Shown one piece after another: positions 4,925-7,129 of a stretch of 7,129 nt of DNA. The translations under genes were made by a program, and so were the position numbers. Where the stretch lies: the NCBI GenBank assembly GCA_024278285.1, contig JAJRTM010000843.1:1-7129 (forward strand), written 5' to 3'. Below the pieces are notes generated by a model that was not told where the DNA came from, searched no databases, and saw nothing but the letters and a program-made list of their open reading frames with translations. This DNA comes from Planctomycetota bacterium (GTDB lineage: Bacteria; Planctomycetota; Planctomycetia; Planctomycetales; Planctomycetaceae). Numbering within the stretch: the first letter of the stretch is position 1; every line of letters starts with the position of its first letter.

Positions 4925-6493
4925 ATGCGGAGCAACAGTCGCTTGGATATCACGCATTGTTTGATTGAATATGAATTTCAAGGGGGGATATTTGCCTCTA
5001 AAATCCCGGGCTTTTTAGATAAATGCTCGAAGCTGTATTCTGAACACTATGGGATTTGGGCAATTGAGGCAGGGGATAAAAGTGGAAAACCAATTCGACT
5101 GTCATCATCTAAAATAAACGATTGGTTGAAGTCACCAGACTCAATTATTGTGAGCGCGAGTGCAGATAGTGAGATAGTTGGCTATGCAGTCGCTATCAGG
5201 ACAAAGGTCCCAAGGTACGGGGTTGTGACTTGGGTTACTCAGCTTGTCGTGCATGTCGATTTCCGCAATCAGGGGATCGCAAAAAACCTTCTTTTTTCCT
5301 TATGGAGTTCTTCAGATCACTTTGCATGGGGCTTAGTAAGTGCTAATCCATTTGCTGTGAGAGCGTTAGAAAAGGCAACACGCCGACGTTGTGATACCAA
5401 ACAAATTATTAAACGAAAAGAAATGCTCTTAAAAGTCGCAAACACACATGTTCCTTACATTACAAAGGAGACTAAATTGGTGGTAAAGAACGGTAGTAGT
5501 AAGTTTGATACGAAGTTTTTAGTTGATCATTCAGAACTACCATCTCGGATCACTTCTGCCTCAACTGCAGTTCCGTGGACACTCGGGGAACTAGATGCTG
5601 GCTGGGAATGGCTTGCCTTCACTTTTAACGAGCAGCAACAGTTACAACTCACCAAAGATGAAATTGAGAAAATGCTTAGAGCATCCGATTCAATTGTGCG
5701 AGATGCTTTTGCCCGTATGACTCTTGATTCATCTCATAAATGGGCCTCTCATGACTCCAGTGAAGTCAAATTTATAATAAAGAACTGCAACCTCAAACCT
5801 AATGATTCCATACTGGACGTAGGGTGTGGAAACGGTAGGCATTCAATCTTGCTGGCTGAGCTTGGATTTGATGTAACAGGCTTGGACTATATACCAACTC
5901 TGGTAGACAAAGCATCAAAGTCAATTCAAGGAAAAAATTTGAACTGTAATTTTCGTTGTGATGATTTTCGGTCAATCGATCTAGGTCGAAAATTCAAAGC
6001 AGTAATTTGTCTTTACGACGTGATTGGCTCTTTTGCTAATCCTGCTGATAACTTCAAAATGATCGATAACCTTTACAAGCATGTGGCACCCGGTGGGACC
6101 GTTTTAATATCAGTTATGAATATGGTTTTGACCGAAAAAAGAGCAACAAACTTTTTTTCAATAGACACTGAGCCAGACCGACTTTTTGACCTTCAGCCTA
6201 GTAATACAATGGAAACCTCAGGTAATATTTTTAACCCTGAATTCTATATGATCGATGAAAATTCACGGCTAGTATATCGAAAAGAACAATTCAATCAGGG
6301 AAACTCACTTCCATCAGAATTAATCGTTCGAGATATAAGGTACAAACCAGATGAAATAAAACACCTTTTTGCCGCAGTTGGATTCCTCCCCAAATGGGTG
6401 CGTTGTGTGCAACTTGGTAATTGGGATACTACGTTAGAGCCGGATAATGATCGAGCAAAAGAAGTACTATTACTTTGCAAAAAACCATTGTAG
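4925..6493 (+). CDS. GNAT N-acetyltransferase fused to SAM-dependent methyltransferase
   Basis: The 522-residue protein has two enzyme modules. The N-terminal GNAT fold has its acetyl-CoA site at QLVVHVDFRNQGIAKNLL (106-123), where R114-x-x-G117-x-A119 is the pyrophosphate loop, and then NPFAVRALEKATRRR (141-155). A linker with GELDAGWEWLAFTFNEQQQ (221-239) leads to a class I methyltransferase. That module has motif I ILDVGCGNGRHS (296-307), an acidic residue Asp321 ending strand 2, CDDF (345-348) as motif III, and ICLYDVIGSF (361-370) as motif IV. No signal peptide or membrane segment is seen. Substrates are unknown. The gene is clearly AT-rich: sampled lines 5281-5340 and 6121-6180 are 37-38% G+C, against 58% for 3901-3960 in recA. 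That suggests transfer. The ATG at 4925 lacks a ribosome binding site; a TTG at 4943 has GGAG 10 nt upstream and is an alternative start that loses six residues. Confidence 0.87.
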   Translation: MRSNSRLDITHCLIEYEFQGGIFASKIPGFLDKCSKLYSEHYGIWAIEAGDKSGKPIRLSSSKINDWLKSPDSIIVSASADSEIVGYAVAIRTKVPRYGVVTWVTQLVVHVDFRNQGIAKNLLFSLWSSSDHFAWGLVSANPFAVRALEKATRRRCDTKQIIKRKEMLLKVANTHVPYITKETKLVVKNGSSKFDTKFLVDHSELPSRITSASTAVPWTLGELDAGWEWLAFTFNEQQQLQLTKDEIEKMLRASDSIVRDAFARMTLDSSHKWASHDSSEVKFIIKNCNLKPNDSILDVGCGNGRHSILLAELGFDVTGLDYIPTLVDKASKSIQGKNLNCNFRCDDFRSIDLGRKFKAVICLYDVIGSFANPADNFKMIDNLYKHVAPGGTVLISVMNMVLTEKRATNFFSIDTEPDRLFDLQPSNTMETSGNIFNPEFYMIDENSRLVYRKEQFNQGNSLPSELIVRDIRYKPDEIKHLFAAVGFLPKWVRCVQLGNWDTTLEPDNDRAKEVLLLCKKPL

Positions 6494-6514
6494 TGCTTTG
6501 TCAAACTTGAATTT

Positions 6515-6530
6515 TAGCGAAGTAGCGAAG
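6515..6530. repeat. Tandem duplication of TAGCGAAG
   Basis: Two perfect copies of the 8-mer TAGCGAAG, at 6515-6522 and 6523-6530, abut the first palindromic repeat of the 6530-6633 element, whose TAG begins a third partial copy. This suggests slippage or the border of a repeated unit. Confidence 0.7.
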
Positions 6531-6633
6531 TAGGGTACGCTGTGCGTACCGTGATTGCAAGAAAAGACTCCGCTATGATGGCAATAATTATTCATAGACG
6601 GGTGCCACAATTGGTGTGCACAGCACACCCTAC
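6530..6633. repeat. Pair of inverted 21-bp hairpin repeats (BIME/REP-like element)
   Basis: Copy 1 is 6530-6550 on plus and copy 2 is 6613-6633 on minus. Both begin GTAGGGT and share the middle GCTGTGC. Each folds into a perfect 7-bp stem with a 3-nt loop: GGTACGC-TGT-GCGTACC (6534-6550), and GGTGTGC-TGT-GCACACC read on minus (6629-6613). They match at 17 of 21 positions. The four differences are two compensating base-pair changes (A-T to G-C and C-G to T-A). The element fills the gap between the convergent acetyltransferase-methyltransferase and membrane-protein genes. Its right end supplies the stop codon of the latter. No U-run follows either stem, so a role as bidirectional terminator is unproven. 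Confidence 0.8.
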
Positions 6634-7129
6634 GTTGCTTTCATCAGAAGTTCAATCTGATCGGGTAGTAATTCTGTGATGACGCCGTCTGCGAACAGGA
6701 CGAGTTGGCGTTGTTCTATTTGTGGTTCGATGACGATGACGGTTTTCGATTCTCCCAGTTTTTTGCCGGGGTAATATAAATAACGCCCGCCGATATCTTT
6801 CGGCAACTGCCAGCGTTCATTCGGAATCGCTGAGACATTTTCGGCATCTGGATATTTTCCTTCATGGTCGATTGCGTAAACGAGCAAACTGCTTTGCAGG
6901 CGAGTTAGCTGGTCTTTTCTTGATTGATGCTGTTCTGCTTGCCACTGCTTCATCGCCTCGGTTTCGTCTGATGTTGTTTCGCCGCTACTCAATTTGTAAA
7001 CCAGGCCGTCCCGTTTCCAGGCACCGGGGGTCATCAGTTCTCTTGCACCGGAGATCATTGTCAGCACGACAATTGAAAGCAGGCCCCATAACATTGCGAT
7101 GCCGAACGCGGCTCGCCAGCCGATTGCAG
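6630..7129 (-). CDS. Membrane-anchored hypothetical protein, 5' end outside window
   Basis: The frame is open to the right edge, giving 165 codons before the TAG at 6632-6630. An ATG at 7094 exists but lies inside the hydrophobic segment, so the true start is probably beyond the window. From the edge inward there is GWRAAFGIAMLWGLLSIVVL, one transmembrane helix, and then GARELMTPGAWKRDG, a motif I associate with planctomycete hypothetical proteins. A charged, Gln/Glu-rich helical stretch (QWQAEQHQSRKDQL) precedes LQSSLLVYAIDHEGKYP and RYLYYPGKKLG. This soluble part resembles the exposed region of planctomycete pseudopilin-like (DUF1559-type) proteins, including a late LVLFADG. Function is unknown. 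The last codons and the stop lie at or within the adjacent palindromic repeat, so the C-terminus may have been set by repeat insertion. Confidence 0.75.
   Translation of the reverse strand, partial: AIGWRAAFGIAMLWGLLSIVVLTMISGARELMTPGAWKRDGLVYKLSSGETTSDETEAMKQWQAEQHQSRKDQLTRLQSSLLVYAIDHEGKYPDAENVSAIPNERWQLPKDIGGRYLYYPGKKLGESKTVIVIEPQIEQRQLVLFADGVITELLPDQIELLMKAT

Overview
The window suggests a planctomycete (Gimesia/Rubinisphaera-like). The grounds are an exported alpha/beta-hydrolase carrying EF-hands, a membrane protein with the motif GARELMTPGAW that I associate with planctomycete hypothetical proteins, a RecA with unusual L2 and C-terminal-core residues, and short GC-rich palindromic repeats between genes. 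This is recognition from memory, not a database result.

Layout. Bases 1-147 are the 3' end of a response-regulator receiver domain (+). An intergenic stretch (148-355) holds a 106-bp pair of inverted palindromic repeats. Four minus-strand genes follow, read right to left: recA (4125-3049), an ADP-ribosylglycohydrolase only 21 nt behind it (3027-2137), an exported EF-hand esterase (1994-867) and a small CbiX/SirB-type chelatase (754-356). A divergent control region (4126-4401) carries a plausible extended -10 promoter for recA and, on the other strand, a hairpin-rich leader for a small GlsB/YeaQ-type membrane protein (4402-4782). Next is an AT-rich gene (4925-6493) for a GNAT acetyltransferase fused to a SAM-dependent methyltransferase, probably acquired by transfer. 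A second pair of inverted palindromic repeats (6530-6633) closes the gap to a membrane-anchored hypothetical protein (minus strand) that runs off the right edge.

How genes work together. The clearest functional unit is recA plus the ADP-ribosylglycohydrolase, whose spacing implies co-transcription and a possible tie between DNA-damage response and removal of ADP-ribose. The esterase and chelatase genes have their own upstream gaps (142 and 112 nt) and need not belong to that operon. The GNAT-methyltransferase gene stands alone, with no recognisable pathway partner in view.

Most notable observations: (1) two different repeat pairs, each made of two inverted copies whose differences fall in compensating base pairs of a hairpin stem, so the structure appears to be under selection; (2) the acetyltransferase-methyltransferase fusion in an AT-rich segment; (3) the recA/ADP-ribosylglycohydrolase pair; (4) the multi-hairpin leader of the GlsB-like gene. 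I did not see a CRISPR array, transposase, tRNA or rRNA.
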